Notes: generated from the sequence alone by a model not told the origin. Positions 10,312 through 19,970 are shown, counted from the stretch's first letter. The stretch is DNA of 46,682 nt from Citrobacter sp. 18056 (GCA_902706235.1 CACSJR010000025.1:1-46682), one strand, 5' to 3'. Translations and numbers: made by a program.

Positions 10312-11388
10312 TTATTCATCAAAGTCGTAAGTCATGATCACTTTAATCGCGGTTTTATCGACCATGGCGTCAAAGCCTTCGCGCCATTGCGACAGGCCGA
10401 TACGGTGAGTGATCATCGGTTTAACTTTGATCGCGCCGCTGGCCAGCAGGCGGATGGCGTTGCGCCAGGACGTGGAGTCATAGGCCATATGACCAATGAT
10501 GCTTTTGTTCCACGCAGTGATGTCGTTGATGGAGAAATCGAGAGGTTTAAAGCCCATGCCGACGCGAACGACTTCACCATTTGGGCGCAGCATTTCGATC
10601 GATTGTTTAAGGGCGATATTGGCACCGGAGCATTCGATGACCAGCCCCAGATTGTCTTTGCCGCAGATTTCCTGGCAGCGCGCGACCACATCTTCGGTGG
10701 AACCGTTAACAACAGCTGTCGCACCCAGCTCTTTGGCAATAGGGAAGCGTACAGCAACATCCTCTTCCAGCCCGACCATCACGATATTCACGGCCCCCAT
10801 AATGCGCGCCATTTGGACCGAAAAGAGGCCCAATGGACCGGTACCAAAGACCACCACATCCTGGCCTGGAAGAAATTTAGATTGCTGGGCGATAGATTTG
10901 TAGGCGTTGCAGATGGGGTCCAGTACTGCCGCTTCTTCATAATCAACGCCCTGCGGAATTTCCCACAGCGCGTGACGATGAATTTTGAGGATTTCTCCCG
11001 GCACCAGACAGTATTTCGAAAATCCACCGCCCCAGGTATTGTTGTCCAGACCCAAATTCACTTTTTCTTTGCAACACAGAAAATCACCTTGTTCGCAGGC
11101 TGGACAAACGCCGCAGACGTGTCCGCTGTTGTCAGAAACCACCCGCTGGCCAACTTTCCAGTCCTTGACCTTTTCCCCCACCCGCACAATGTTGCCCGCA
11201 AATTCATGGCCACGAACGGAGTTGAACTTGTCGGAATCACTGTCGACATTGTAATGCTTCATGTCCGCGCCGCAGATGGCCGCCGCTTTGATTTCAATCA
11301 CTACGTCATCCGGACCGCATACCGGTTCCGGAACCTCAATCATCTTATAGCCGCCAAAGGCCTTACCAAATCTTGCCAGTGCTTTCAT
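10312..11388 (-). CDS. ydjL: Zinc-dependent dehydrogenase YdjL
   Basis: Medium-chain alcohol/polyol dehydrogenase of 358 aa, length of K-12 YdjL. Catalytic zinc Cys39 in AAICGADMKHY, GHEF box for the next ligand (RGHEFAGNI), structural cysteines CGVCPACEQGDFLCC, and a dinucleotide site VFGTGPLG. It is the first gene of the eight-gene minus-strand cluster, so the operon promoter should lie in the 207 bp upstream. Start at 11388 is preceded by AAGGAAGACGCA, a clear ribosome binding site. It is likely to oxidise a sugar alcohol or L-threonate-like hydroxyl group; substrate is not established. Confidence 0.9.
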   Translation of the reverse strand: MKALARFGKAFGGYKMIEVPEPVCGPDDVVIEIKAAAICGADMKHYNVDSDSDKFNSVRGHEFAGNIVRVGEKVKDWKVGQRVVSDNSGHVCGVCPACEQGDFLCCKEKVNLGLDNNTWGGGFSKYCLVPGEILKIHRHALWEIPQGVDYEEAAVLDPICNAYKSIAQQSKFLPGQDVVVFGTGPLGLFSVQMARIMGAVNIVMVGLEEDVAVRFPIAKELGATAVVNGSTEDVVARCQEICGKDNLGLVIECSGANIALKQSIEMLRPNGEVVRVGMGFKPLDFSINDITAWNKSIIGHMAYDSTSWRNAIRLLASGAIKVKPMITHRIGLSQWREGFDAMVDKTAIKVIMTYDFDE

Positions 11389-11595
11389 TGCGTCTTCCTT
11401 TGTGTTTAGTTTGCATCAGTGGCACCAATACTTAACCACAATATCTTCAAGGTCAACATTGAATCTTTAAAACACAGACAATAATCTGCATTTCACAACT
11501 CAGATCACAAATACCGCGAAATTGATGTTGCTAGATGTCGGAAGGATTAAAGAGGGGGATCTACGCCGGGTCACGTATTCAATATGTGGATCAGG
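11389..11595 (-). promoter_or_regulatory. Leader region upstream of ydjL
   Basis: No gene seen. The region is AT-rich next to ydjL and should hold the promoter of the ydj cluster. Two TGTGA half-sites occur on the minus strand near 11492-11511 (TGTGATCTGAGTTGTGA), but they are in direct, not inverted, order, so I do not call a CRP site. The right part (from about 11560) is already IS1-derived 3' flank. Confidence 0.35.
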
Positions 11596-11742
11596 CTATT
11601 GTAAGTAATACTCACGTTCAATGAATGTACCAATAACTTTGTCGTGCATTTTCGTCGACTTTGAGTATCCGAGGGTCTTGCGATTTAGCCGTTTTAATCG
11701 GTTGCGAAGATTCAGGTTTTCACGCTCAACCCGCTGTGTTTA
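11596..11742 (-). pseudogene. IS1-family transposase, C-terminal fragment
   Basis: Minus-strand reading TQRVERENLNLRNRLKRLNR, then KTLGYSKSTKMHDKVIGTF and the terminus IEREYYLQ ending at a TAG at 11596. This is the InsB C-terminus of IS1 elements of the IS1N/IS1S-like branch (the classical IS1 ends NIKHYQ instead). Only the last ~49 residues remain and the DDE catalytic residues are absent, so it is a relic. Upstream it abuts the DUF4942 pseudogene. Confidence 0.75.
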
Positions 11743-11773
11743 AAGCTTATTCGCCTTGCTGATGGCAGGCAGA

Positions 11774-12177
11774 CCCCCTCCTCCAAATTCTTATGCCACT
11801 GGTCGCGAGCCTGAGCATCCATCAATGCCATCATGCCAGACTTCAGCATCAAATCGCGCCAGATACTACGGTCAATATTGCGGGTAACGGCAGGCAACGC
11901 TTTATCGACCTTTTCGGTCATCCAGCTATCGTAGCGATGTCCGGATTTCATCGTCCAGTCTTGCGCTGTACCACCGCCGACTTCTGAAGTTAACCGTGAA
12001 ACAGTATCAAGTTACTGGATAAGTTGCTCAATCTGTTCCAGTGCTACATCACGGCCAGTGACAACACGTTCAATACCGGCCGAACAGATAAGATCATTGT
12101 GTTCCGTTAATACGTCGTGTTTGCATCGTAAATCGTCCATTAAAGCAAACACGCCAGCCGGGAGTGGCAGGCGCATT
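11774..12177 (-). pseudogene. DUF4942-type protein, copy 2, with nonsense codon
   Basis: Minus-strand gene starting MRLPLPAGVFALMDDLRCK at 12177 and continuing to GIERVVTGRDVALEQIEQLI, then a TAA at 12012-12014 where the sister copy has a Gln codon, then in the same frame LDTVSRLTSEVGGGTAQDW, GHRYDSWMTEKVDKALPA and ARDQWHKNLEEG. Similarity ends at about 11774, so the C-terminal half is missing as well. The intact family is roughly 250-280 aa as I recall. An IS3-family element lies 57 bp upstream of the start. Function of the family is unknown; the copy is dead. Confidence 0.65.
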
Positions 12178-12233
12178 ATGAATGGGAGAAAAATATTGAG
12201 GTGAATATCTGAAATGAGGCTTGAAAAATTTAC

Positions 12234-13416
<1,183 letters not shown>

Positions 13417-13465
13417 AATGTCACCTGTTTTGACTATGAGGTGATGATATCACCTCTATTCAGGC

Positions 13466-13489
13466 GGCCAAATTAAGTAAACCACTTCA
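13466..13489 (-). repeat. IS3-family terminal inverted repeat, orfA side
   Basis: Partner of 12234-12257; read on the minus strand it starts TGAAGTGGTT and ends TTGGCC, and lies 49 bp upstream of orfA. Confidence 0.75.
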
Positions 13490-13589
13490 CATAGGTTTAT
13501 CCTATAGCATTAAAGGTTAATTCAATTATCAGCACGATCCTCCTGCCGATACTGTGAGCATTCAGTAAAATAACCCTGCAGAGAATAAG

Positions 13590-13955
13590 ATGAAAAAACT
13601 GACAACAACAGATCGTCTCGCCTATGCAATCGGTGGTGATGCACTCACCCGCCAGGATGTCGCCCGGTGTTATGAAAATGGCGATTTTGACAGTACCCTC
13701 GCGGCGCTCGTACTGATGCCAGCCCCTCTGCTGTACAGCGGCAGAGGGGTCCGAATACACGGAGAAATAGAATGCCCACTGAAGATGAAGAACAGTTTCC
13801 GGATTATCGGTTTACGCTGGCGAACGAGCGGACATTTCTGGCCTGGTTCCGCACCGCGCTGGCGTTTATGGCGGCGGCTATCGCCGTGGATCAGCTTGCC
13901 ATTGTCCTTGCGCCTGCTACGCTGCGTGACATTCTGGTTGTTGTGCTGGGACTGA
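13590..13955 (+). other. Doubtful reading frame upstream of yidH
   Basis: An ATG at 13590 after AGAGAATAAG opens a frame MKKLTTTDRLAYAIGGDALT, then RQDVARCYENGDFDSTLAAL. The first 50 residues look protein-like (balanced, charged) but from 13772 the frame runs through yidH in another phase and is surely not coding. I do not recognise the family. It may be the start of a gene whose 3' part was lost when the IS3-side junction and the yidH gene were brought together. Confidence 0.2.
13723..13749. repeat. Strong hairpin just upstream of yidH
   Basis: CCCCTCTGC (13723-13731) pairs perfectly with GCAGAGGGG (13741-13749) around a 9-nt loop. It is GC-rich and ends 22 bp before the yidH ATG. There is no T-run after it, so a simple terminator is doubtful; it could limit yidH translation or mark the end of a lost upstream gene. 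Confidence 0.5.
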
Positions 13956-14116
13956 CCGCGGCGGGACTGTCTTTTTATGGCTACCACCGCTGGCACTGCA
14001 ATAAGCAGGCCATCCAGAAGAACCGTGCCCTGCCCTTCCCCCGGCTGTTGCTGTGGCTGAGCGGCGGCCTGTCCGCTGGCATCGTCTGTATGCTGGCCTT
14101 TATGCTCACAGCATGA
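13772..14116 (+). CDS. yidH: DUF202 inner-membrane protein YidH
   Basis: Small membrane protein of 114 aa. It begins with a short hydrophilic stretch, then the family signature RFTLANERTFLAWFRTALAF, followed by three hydrophobic segments (about residues 28-46, 51-70 and 90-112). This is the DUF202 pattern of E. coli YidH, whose function is unknown. It overlaps yidG by 4 bp (ATGA), so the pair is translationally coupled as in E. coli, where yidH-yidG lie beside a sulfatase and its maturase; those partners are absent here. Start follows GGAGAAATAGA. Confidence 0.8.
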   Translation: MPTEDEEQFPDYRFTLANERTFLAWFRTALAFMAAAIAVDQLAIVLAPATLRDILVVVLGLTAAGLSFYGYHRWHCNKQAIQKNRALPFPRLLLWLSGGLSAGIVCMLAFMLTA

Positions 14117-14445
14117 CCGCGACATTACGGGAACGGGATCCCGGCCTTCAGCCTGAACGTACAGCATTATCCTGGCAGCGAACGGCGTTTTCCTCTCTGG
14201 TACTGGCGCTCGTCACGGTACGGTCCGGTTACCATCAGGGCAGCCTGCTGCTGACCAGTCTGGGATGTGCATCCGTTATTTTTGCCACAATGATGATTGT
14301 CCTGTCCCGGTGGAGGCAAAATGCCATCGTCCTGGACCGCCCCCCGCTTTCCCGCACCTCACGGTGTGCGAAGCGCCTGATTTGCCTTTCGCTTTTCCTG
14401 AACGCCCTTGCCGTGGTGATACAAGGTGTACTGTCGCTGTACTGA
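14113..14445 (+). CDS. yidG: DUF202 inner-membrane protein YidG
   Basis: 110-aa membrane protein starting MTATLRERDPGLQPERTALS at 14113 (ATG overlapping the yidH TGA). DPGLQPERTALSWQRT is the hallmark of the YidG branch of DUF202. Three hydrophobic segments follow (about 27-45, 48-65, 86-109). Partner of yidH; role unknown. A longer in-frame start at 14053 would run deep inside yidH and is unlikely. Confidence 0.8.
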   Translation: MTATLRERDPGLQPERTALSWQRTAFSSLVLALVTVRSGYHQGSLLLTSLGCASVIFATMMIVLSRWRQNAIVLDRPPLSRTSRCAKRLICLSLFLNALAVVIQGVLSLY

Positions 14446-14493
14446 ACATGGCCGTAATATGTACCACGCCATCAATAAGGTTATGGAGAAGAG

Positions 14494-14834
14494 ATGCATT
14501 TAAACAAGTTGATTTACCAGTTCAAGGTGCTGGCGGATAAAAAACCTTTACCGCCGCGGCTGAGAAGCTGTGCATTTCACAGCCTACGCTGACCCAGAAT
14601 ATTCAGCGCCTGGAATCTGCCCTGGAAGTGTCTCTGGTGATACGGGAGGGCAAAGGCCTTTCACTGACGGTCTATGGCGAGCGTCTCTACCAGCATGGCT
14701 GCCTGCTTGACAGAAGCTACCGGCAGGCGATGCAGGATATAGATGCCCTCAAACGCAACCACTGCCAGACCCTGGTTCTTGAATGCGGCCATGCCTGGAG
14801 CCATGTTGTACTGTTCAGTCTGATGCAAAGTTAG
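14494..14834 (+). pseudogene. LysR-family regulator, frameshifted and truncated
   Basis: Starts MHLNKLIYQFKVLAD at 14494; after a six-A run (near 14540) one base appears to be missing, because the shifted frame continues KTFTAAAEKLCISQPTLTQN and IQRLESALEVSLVIREGKG, the winged helix-turn-helix of LysR regulators. The protein stops at 14834 after about 110 residues, so the whole effector domain is gone. It lies 48 bp after yidG and in the same direction, so it may once have regulated a yid/sulfatase-type cluster. Non-functional. Confidence 0.75.
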
Positions 14835-14925
14835 TCGCTGATACGCATGAAGTTATCTGCGCTGACCTTTCCCTGAACAATGTGACGGATGCAGAGGCCT
14901 TCCCGGTGCAAAATCGCGGCTGAAT

Positions 14926-14984
14926 CGATCACTAATTCGCATCGTCTCCGATCACGCTTTCGCATGTATCGATCACCGATTCGC
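14926..14984 (+). repeat. Three 15-bp tandem-spaced repeats (IS21-like end)
   Basis: CGATCACTAATTCGC at 14926, CGATCACGCTTTCGC at 14949 and CGATCACCGATTCGC at 14970; the shared core is CGATCAC-N3-TTCGC. Spacing is 23 and 21 bp, about two helical turns. Several short repeats inside the termini are a known feature of IS21-family elements, and an IstA-like start follows at 15062, so these are probably transposase binding sites. Confidence 0.65.
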
Positions 14985-15061
14985 GTTCGCCGATCATCCC
15001 GGGAATTAACTCTTTCTAACACGGTCTTCATTGCTGGTTTTTTATCCCAGTAGAGACATCA

Positions 15062-15262
15062 ATGTCCAAAAAGAGAAAATCCCGGAGTTCTATGGAAACG
15101 TGTTTTAAAATCTTACAGCTTAAGTTCGGCCAGAAGCTGACTCACCGTTGTATCGCACTGACGTTGAATATCAGTCCATCAACGGTCTTTGAAGTCATCT
15201 CCCGTTTTAACGCAACATTACTGGCGTGGCCGTTACGATCGGTTGTTCAGCGCAGAACGTGA
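15062..15262 (+). pseudogene. IS21-family IstA transposase, N-terminal fragment
   Basis: MSKKRKSRSSMETCFKILQL followed by KFGQKLTHRCIALTLNISPS and TVFEVISRFNATLLAWPL: the N-terminal helix-turn-helix of an IS21-type IstA. After about residue 57 the frame leaves the family and stops; a neighbouring frame (RYDRLFSAEREGAPLTQG) seems to continue briefly, so a frameshift followed by loss of the rest is likely. The catalytic core and IstB helper are absent. No start problem: ATG 15062 follows the repeat-rich left end directly. Confidence 0.6.
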
Positions 15263-15473
15263 AGGAGCTCCGTTAACGCAGGGAAGAATCCCGAAGATAA
15301 TAAATGAGATACTGGATATGGCTGAGAGTTTTATCCTGCTAGGACGGAGGGTGAAGCACTACCCAATATCAGTAAAAAAGAAGCCGCAACTCTATGCGTT
15401 ACGGCTACCTTCAAAGCTTAACTGACAAGTATTACGTCTGACGATACGGCACTTTTCCAGCCAGTATTTCCCG
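15263..15473. other. Unassigned junction sequence before the dga operon
   Basis: No gene supported. The first part continues IS21-derived sequence out of frame; the part from about 15330 to 15425 (a frame ending ALRLPSKLN) is not recognised. No hairpin with a T-run was found here to end the dga transcript. Confidence 0.3.
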
Positions 15474-16220
15474 CTATTTGAGAACTGTTTTCACCAGCTC
15501 CAGTAACTTAGCCATATCTTCAATGCGTGTCCTGCCACTGTCAGCGTCAATGATCGAGCTGTAGATATGTGGCATTACTTGTTCAACGCCTGCTTCCAGA
15601 CAGGTTTCGAGTATTAGCTGGAAGTTGTTCAGATCAATACCACCGGTCGGTTCAATCATCGTCATACCATTACGCACGCAACTTTCCGCAAGGGCTTTTA
15701 GTTCCGGCAGCGAAGCCAGTCCGCCCATCGGGAAAAACTTGGCTGCGTGACCGCCAAGATCCTGAATCATCCTCACTGCGGTATCACAAGAGACAACGGC
15801 TGGTTCGCCCTGACTGCTGCTTACCCCGGTGGAGATAATAACTTTACCTGCGGTCCCTGTTGGCGAAATCAGCGCGTTAATGCGGGTGTTGGTGACACCC
15901 CGGGCAGCCAGTGCCCCGGCAGCAAAACCACAACCAGTAAAGGTCTGGTTAACATGAGCGGGGGCGGTTGCCGCCGCAATCATCGCCGCTTTATAAAACT
16001 GTTTCGCTGAACCTGCACCCAGCCCCACAGAAATGGCGGGTATCTGCTCCATCCAGCGTTTCACTTCCGTAACACCCTGTTCCACGTTGTCAAACTGGGC
16101 GGAAATGATCCCCACTACGGCATGGCCTTCTGCTGCATGGAAAACGTCGCTGGCATTGGCGATATCTTTTGCCAGTACGTTAAGGGCAACCCGTTGTTGA
16201 TAAAAATTAATCTGCTGCAT
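15474..16220 (-). CDS. dgaF: 2-keto-3-deoxy-6-phosphogluconate aldolase DgaF
   Basis: 248-aa aldolase of the DgaF/KDGP-aldolase family, a (beta/alpha)8 protein unlike the classical Eda. It should cleave 2-keto-3-deoxygluconate-6-phosphate to pyruvate and glyceraldehyde-3-phosphate, the last step of D-glucosaminate breakdown. Visible features are VGLGAGSAKQFYKAAMIAAA, the conserved GHAAKFFPMGGLASL (with Lys in AKFFPMGG as the likely Schiff-base residue) and IEPTGGIDLNNF. It overlaps the 3' end of dgaE by 14 bp and is the last gene of the operon. Start MQQINFYQQRVALN. Confidence 0.88.
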   Translation of the reverse strand: MQQINFYQQRVALNVLAKDIANASDVFHAAEGHAVVGIISAQFDNVEQGVTEVKRWMEQIPAISVGLGAGSAKQFYKAAMIAAATAPAHVNQTFTGCGFAAGALAARGVTNTRINALISPTGTAGKVIISTGVSSSQGEPAVVSCDTAVRMIQDLGGHAAKFFPMGGLASLPELKALAESCVRNGMTMIEPTGGIDLNNFQLILETCLEAGVEQVMPHIYSSIIDADSGRTRIEDMAKLLELVKTVLK

Positions 16221-17331
16221 GTTGAGCTCCTGATGACTGTGAAATCTCCTGCAGTCGTGAAATGATCAGCTCAAAGTCATCTTCTTTGAGTGCTCGCGGA
16301 TCGAAGCTGAAGACGCCCTGATGCAGGAAATAGTGACGGGTGTAAATCGCCACTTCTCCGGTACGTAACAGCGCTTCAACTTCCACGGCATTCAGACCTA
16401 ACTGAGGCTGGCTGACGTTGACCCGAACGCGATAGATAGCGCGACCCGCTTCGTCCTGTTCAATCTCTGCCTGAAAACCAGCAATTGCGGAGATACGTTG
16501 TGCGACCGCTTCCAGTTCAGGCAGTTGCTTTGTCCAGTCCGGATGGTGAGACTGATAACGCTCCATTGCCATCACCAGGCCGACCATATTTTCTTTACCG
16601 ATCTTCATGGCACGGGCAATACCATCGTGCTGTGCTTTACAGTGCGCTATCCATTGACGCTGACCCGTGACAAAACCGGATGTCGGAGCATCAAGAGCTT
16701 TCGCACCGCTGTAGACCACCATACTGGCTCCGGCTGCAACGTAGGCGCGCAAATCTTCTTCTGCTGCGGCATCCACAATCAATGGCAGGTCGTGGTGACG
16801 GGCAATCTCGACAAAGTCTTTTAGCGCCACCATCCCTTTTTGTACGCAGTGGTGAGACTTGACATAAAAGAGGGCTGCTGTCTCCGTTCCGATAGCTTTT
16901 TCCAGCTGCCAGCGATAGGAGAGGTTGCTCTGACCCACTTCAACCACTTTGCCGCCACCTAAGCGAATCGCGGTAGTGATGGGGGCACCATAGTCGATAT
17001 TGTGCCCGCGCAGCATCACTACCTGATTGGTCAGTCCCAGACTGTCAGGAAGTCGGGCGACTAATTCGGGTTCACCCCGGGTGACGGCGGCAGCGACCGC
17101 AACAGCGATCCCTGCCGAGGCACACGAGGTCACATAGCTGTCTTCCGCGCCAGTATGCTGTGCAATCAGCGCACCGACCCGATCAACCAGGGCATCGATC
17201 TCCACAAAAGACGCAGCGGCTTCTGCGGTGGCCTGCATGACTTCTGCAGCCACTGAAGAGACCCCGAGAATGGTCATCTTGCCACTGGCATTAACAACAC
17301 GCTTTAATCCCAACGTCTGATAGATATTCAT
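16207..17331 (-). CDS. dgaE: D-glucosaminate-6-phosphate ammonia-lyase DgaE
   Basis: PLP-dependent enzyme of 374 aa in the SelA-like/aminotransferase fold. It should convert D-glucosaminate-6-phosphate into 2-keto-3-deoxygluconate-6-phosphate plus ammonia. Visible: SCASAGIAVAVAAAVTRGEP near the N-terminus, the PLP-nitrogen Asp in LIVDAAAEEDLR and the Schiff-base Lys in VYSGAKALDAPTSG. I start it at 17331 (MNIYQTLGLKRVVNASGKM) because the upstream in-frame ATG would extend into dgaD. It is followed by dgaF with a 14-bp overlap, as in Salmonella dgaABCDEF. Confidence 0.9.
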   Translation of the reverse strand: MNIYQTLGLKRVVNASGKMTILGVSSVAAEVMQATAEAAASFVEIDALVDRVGALIAQHTGAEDSYVTSCASAGIAVAVAAAVTRGEPELVARLPDSLGLTNQVVMLRGHNIDYGAPITTAIRLGGGKVVEVGQSNLSYRWQLEKAIGTETAALFYVKSHHCVQKGMVALKDFVEIARHHDLPLIVDAAAEEDLRAYVAAGASMVVYSGAKALDAPTSGFVTGQRQWIAHCKAQHDGIARAMKIGKENMVGLVMAMERYQSHHPDWTKQLPELEAVAQRISAIAGFQAEIEQDEAGRAIYRVRVNVSQPQLGLNAVEVEALLRTGEVAIYTRHYFLHQGVFSFDPRALKEDDFELIISRLQEISQSSGAQHAAD

Positions 17332-17353
17332 TACCACTCCAGGCTTTATACGA

Positions 17354-18229
17354 TTACAGAATACCGGCGATAGAACAGACCACACTCAGCACCACAACCG
17401 ACAGCAGGATAGTGGTATAGCGCGGGCCTTTTTTGACCAGGAACAGATAGATTGAGAACACGGCCAGCAAAGGCAATAACCCAGGCACGATGGAATCAAG
17501 GATCTGCTGAACCACAATTTCAGAGCCTTGCAACGCGCTGAATTTAAGCGGTGAGGTAATCTTCACGTAACTGGCAGATAGCGCGCCCATCATAATCAGA
17601 CCGAGCACGTTAGCGCCGTAGATCAGCTCCTTGATCTTCCCTCCCTGCAACATACTGATTATCGACTCTCGTCCGAGGGTGTAGCCTTTGTGTGTCAGAC
17701 CGTAACTGATAGCCAGCGTAATCCCGGTATATAAAATGACCGGCATGATGCCACCCCATGCGCTACCCTTAGCGGCAAATGGGATAAAGATGGCGATCAG
17801 CAGTGGCATGATGGCAGCCCAGACAACGGAGTCACCAATCCCCGCCAGTGGCCCCATCAAACCCGTTTTAATGCCGGTGATAGAGGAGTCTGTGATAGGT
17901 TCGCCACGGGTTTTTTGTTCTTCCATCGCAATGGCGACCCCCTGGATAACTGACCCAAATGTTTGCTCACTGTTAAAGAAGTTCAGATGGCGCTTAAGCG
18001 CATCGATCTGTTCATCTTTTTGTGGGTAAAGCTTTTTAATAATTGGCGTCATAGAGGCGCAGAAAATCAGGCTCTGCAAACGCTCATAAGAGTTAGATAC
18101 CTCTGCACCCAGCCAGTAGAGGAACCAGGCTTTCGTAATATCGAATTTGGTCAGGGCATTTGTCTGGCGTGCGCGTTCAACCAGTTCATTTTCCATTGCG
18201 CCCTCCATCGTATTAAGTGCTGTGCTCAT
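17354..18229 (-). CDS. dgaD: Mannose-family PTS component IID, DgaD
   Basis: 291-aa IID subunit of a mannose-type phosphotransferase permease. Family features: FDITKAWFLYWLGAEVSNSY near the N-terminus, PIIKKLYPQKDEQIDALKRH, GLMGPLAGIGDSVVW and a hydrophobic C-terminal anchor (about 265-290). With DgaC it forms the membrane channel for D-glucosaminate. It follows dgaC by 2 bp. Start at 18229 (MSTALNTMEG) is preceded by AAGGAGCATAACA; the internal Met before ENELVERARQ is an alternative. Confidence 0.9.
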   Translation of the reverse strand: MSTALNTMEGAMENELVERARQTNALTKFDITKAWFLYWLGAEVSNSYERLQSLIFCASMTPIIKKLYPQKDEQIDALKRHLNFFNSEQTFGSVIQGVAIAMEEQKTRGEPITDSSITGIKTGLMGPLAGIGDSVVWAAIMPLLIAIFIPFAAKGSAWGGIMPVILYTGITLAISYGLTHKGYTLGRESIISMLQGGKIKELIYGANVLGLIMMGALSASYVKITSPLKFSALQGSEIVVQQILDSIVPGLLPLLAVFSIYLFLVKKGPRYTTILLSVVVLSVVCSIAGIL

Positions 18230-18231
18230 TG

Positions 18232-18978
18232 TTATGCTCCTTCACTTTTAGCCATGTTTTTAACCAGGAACGCTGCGCAGGTCCCGAAAATTGCCATCGC
18301 CATAATGTCGACCTTCAGGTAAATAACGGCGAAGTAGCCAGCGATAAAGTAAGGCAGCAGGCTCTTTTTACCGATAACCATAATGGTGATCGCGAAGCCC
18401 AGTGCAGGCAAGATACCGCCCATAATTTCGAAAGAGTGGGTCAACCAGTGCGGCATGAAAGCGAGGAAATCCTCAACAACTCCCTGGCCGAAGTAATTAG
18501 CCGCAAAAACCACCGGGAAGCGGATAATCAGCCCCAGCAACGCTGGGTACAGGAAAGCACACAGCATGATGCCGCGGATATTTCCTTGTTCTGCATACTT
18601 GTCTGCCATATGCACCCAGGTCGCATTCAGGGTACGGCGCAGCTGATCGACAAAGACGCCGATCACACCGAACGGGATCGCCAGTGCGATGGCCAGGTCT
18701 GGGTTCATCCCGGCCTTTACTGCGATAGGCAGTGCGATACAAGCGGCTAGCGCTGGATCCGAAGGTACGTTACCGCCAGGGGTTGAGGTGACACCGAGAT
18801 AGACCAACTGCATACCTGCACCGATGATCATCGCGGTTTTCATATCACCCAGTAAAAAGCCCACAAACACGGCAATGGCGATAGGCTGCACTAACATACC
18901 TGAAAGGGTGTAACCAAGTCGCAGGCGAGCAAACCAGTAGTACAGTCCCATGCAGATGGCAACGGTTAAGTTATCCAT
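18232..18978 (-). CDS. dgaC: Mannose-family PTS component IIC, DgaC
   Basis: 248-aa integral membrane protein with about seven hydrophobic segments and the IIC signature MQLVYLGVTSTPGGNVPSDP. It should form the sugar-binding part of the PTS permease together with IID. Start at 18978 after AAGGAGCAACACT. It lies 27 bp after dgaB and 2 bp before dgaD, in one operon. Substrate D-glucosaminate is inferred from the enzymes of the operon. Confidence 0.9.
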   Translation of the reverse strand: MDNLTVAICMGLYYWFARLRLGYTLSGMLVQPIAIAVFVGFLLGDMKTAMIIGAGMQLVYLGVTSTPGGNVPSDPALAACIALPIAVKAGMNPDLAIALAIPFGVIGVFVDQLRRTLNATWVHMADKYAEQGNIRGIMLCAFLYPALLGLIIRFPVVFAANYFGQGVVEDFLAFMPHWLTHSFEIMGGILPALGFAITIMVIGKKSLLPYFIAGYFAVIYLKVDIMAMAIFGTCAAFLVKNMAKSEGA

Positions 18979-19005
18979 AGTGTTGCTCCTTAAATGTCAG
19001 TGTGA

Positions 19006-19491
19006 TTAGAACTTTTTCAGAACGTCTTCCAGTGGCAGTGCTTTATCTTCCGGAATGGTCTGGAAGAATACGTTCACGCCACGTTGCTGGAGGTCGCGCA
19101 AAATAACCACATCTGCATCATCAAGGGTGATGTTCTGGAAGACGGCCTTGCGGTTTGGCCCGCCACCTAATCCACCGACCTGAATATTCTCGACATTAAA
19201 ACCGTCAACAACGGCTTGTTGTACCGATGCCAGATTCGGGAACAGCACTAACACGTTACCTTCACCCAGTTGGTTTTCATTCCAGGCGGCAGCAAAACTC
19301 TGATTGCCATAGCAATCTACTTTCACATTCGGTGGTGCAGCCATGAGGTAGATGTTTTTCATAAACGGATCGGCTTCCAGCTCGTCACTGACGACGGCAA
19401 TACGGTTAGCCTGTGACTGCCCGACCCATTTGGTGACGACCTGCCCGTGGATCAGACGACTGTCGATTCTGCATAAAACGATTCTGGCCAT
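19006..19491 (-). CDS. dgaB: Mannose-family PTS component IIB, DgaB
   Basis: 161-aa cytoplasmic IIB subunit. The phosphorylated His15 sits in RIDSRLIHGQVVTKW, the family hallmark; GGLGGGPNRKAVFQNI is also typical. Start chosen at 19491 (MARIVLCRID), 4 bp after the dgaA stop; the longer frame up to 19584 would lie inside dgaA. It passes phosphate from DgaA to the incoming sugar acid. Confidence 0.9.
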   Translation of the reverse strand: MARIVLCRIDSRLIHGQVVTKWVGQSQANRIAVVSDELEADPFMKNIYLMAAPPNVKVDCYGNQSFAAAWNENQLGEGNVLVLFPNLASVQQAVVDGFNVENIQVGGLGGGPNRKAVFQNITLDDADVVILRDLQQRGVNVFFQTIPEDKALPLEDVLKKF

Positions 19492-19495
19492 GGTT

Positions 19496-19912
19496 CTATT
19501 CCCCTGATGTAATGGATTTAATATGTTTAACAACGTCGATACAGCTCTTCTGACCCAGCTCAACCAACTCATCAATGGAGCCACCCAGCGTCCCTTGTTC
19601 GCGTAAATCGATAGCGGCTAATAAGAGGGTGGCGTTAAGACCGGAAACCACGCTGATTGGGTGATCGACACTGAGGCGAGCCGCGACATTGGAGGTCGTC
19701 CCCCCGATAAAGTCAGTCAGGATCACCGAACCCTCTGGCATACCGGACACTTGCAGCTTCACTTTCTGGTAAAACTCGTCGAGGGTATCAACGGGCATCA
19801 GCGCAATATCAGACACGCCTTCCACTTCACCGATGACCATACGCACACTCTCGCGTAGTTGCTGACCCCACCCGCCGTGGGTAAGTAGCAGAATTTCTGG
19901 TGATAAAGACAA
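19496..19912 (-). CDS. dgaA: Mannose-family PTS component IIA, DgaA
   Basis: 138-aa IIA subunit; the active-site His12 is in LLLTHGGWGQQL, and VILTDFIGGTTSNVAAR is the conserved loop near the active site. First gene of dgaABCDEF, with a good ribosome site (GGAGGTTCG) and a sigma-54 type promoter about 60 bp upstream. It takes phosphate from HPr and gives it to DgaB. Confidence 0.9.
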   Translation of the reverse strand: MSLSPEILLLTHGGWGQQLRESVRMVIGEVEGVSDIALMPVDTLDEFYQKVKLQVSGMPEGSVILTDFIGGTTSNVAARLSVDHPISVVSGLNATLLLAAIDLREQGTLGGSIDELVELGQKSCIDVVKHIKSITSGE

Positions 19913-19970
19913 ACGAACCTCCTGGTGTTCCCTGATAATTGATGGATAAAGTGAGTAATACTCTTAATAG

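Noticed and set aside
11492..11511. Possible CRP site upstream of ydjL
   Set aside because: The two TGTGA halves are direct repeats, not the inverted TGTGA-N6-TCACA arrangement.
14926..14984. CRISPR-like array
   Set aside because: Repeats are 15 bp, only three, with 6-8 bp gaps; no cas genes. They fit IS21-type terminal repeats.
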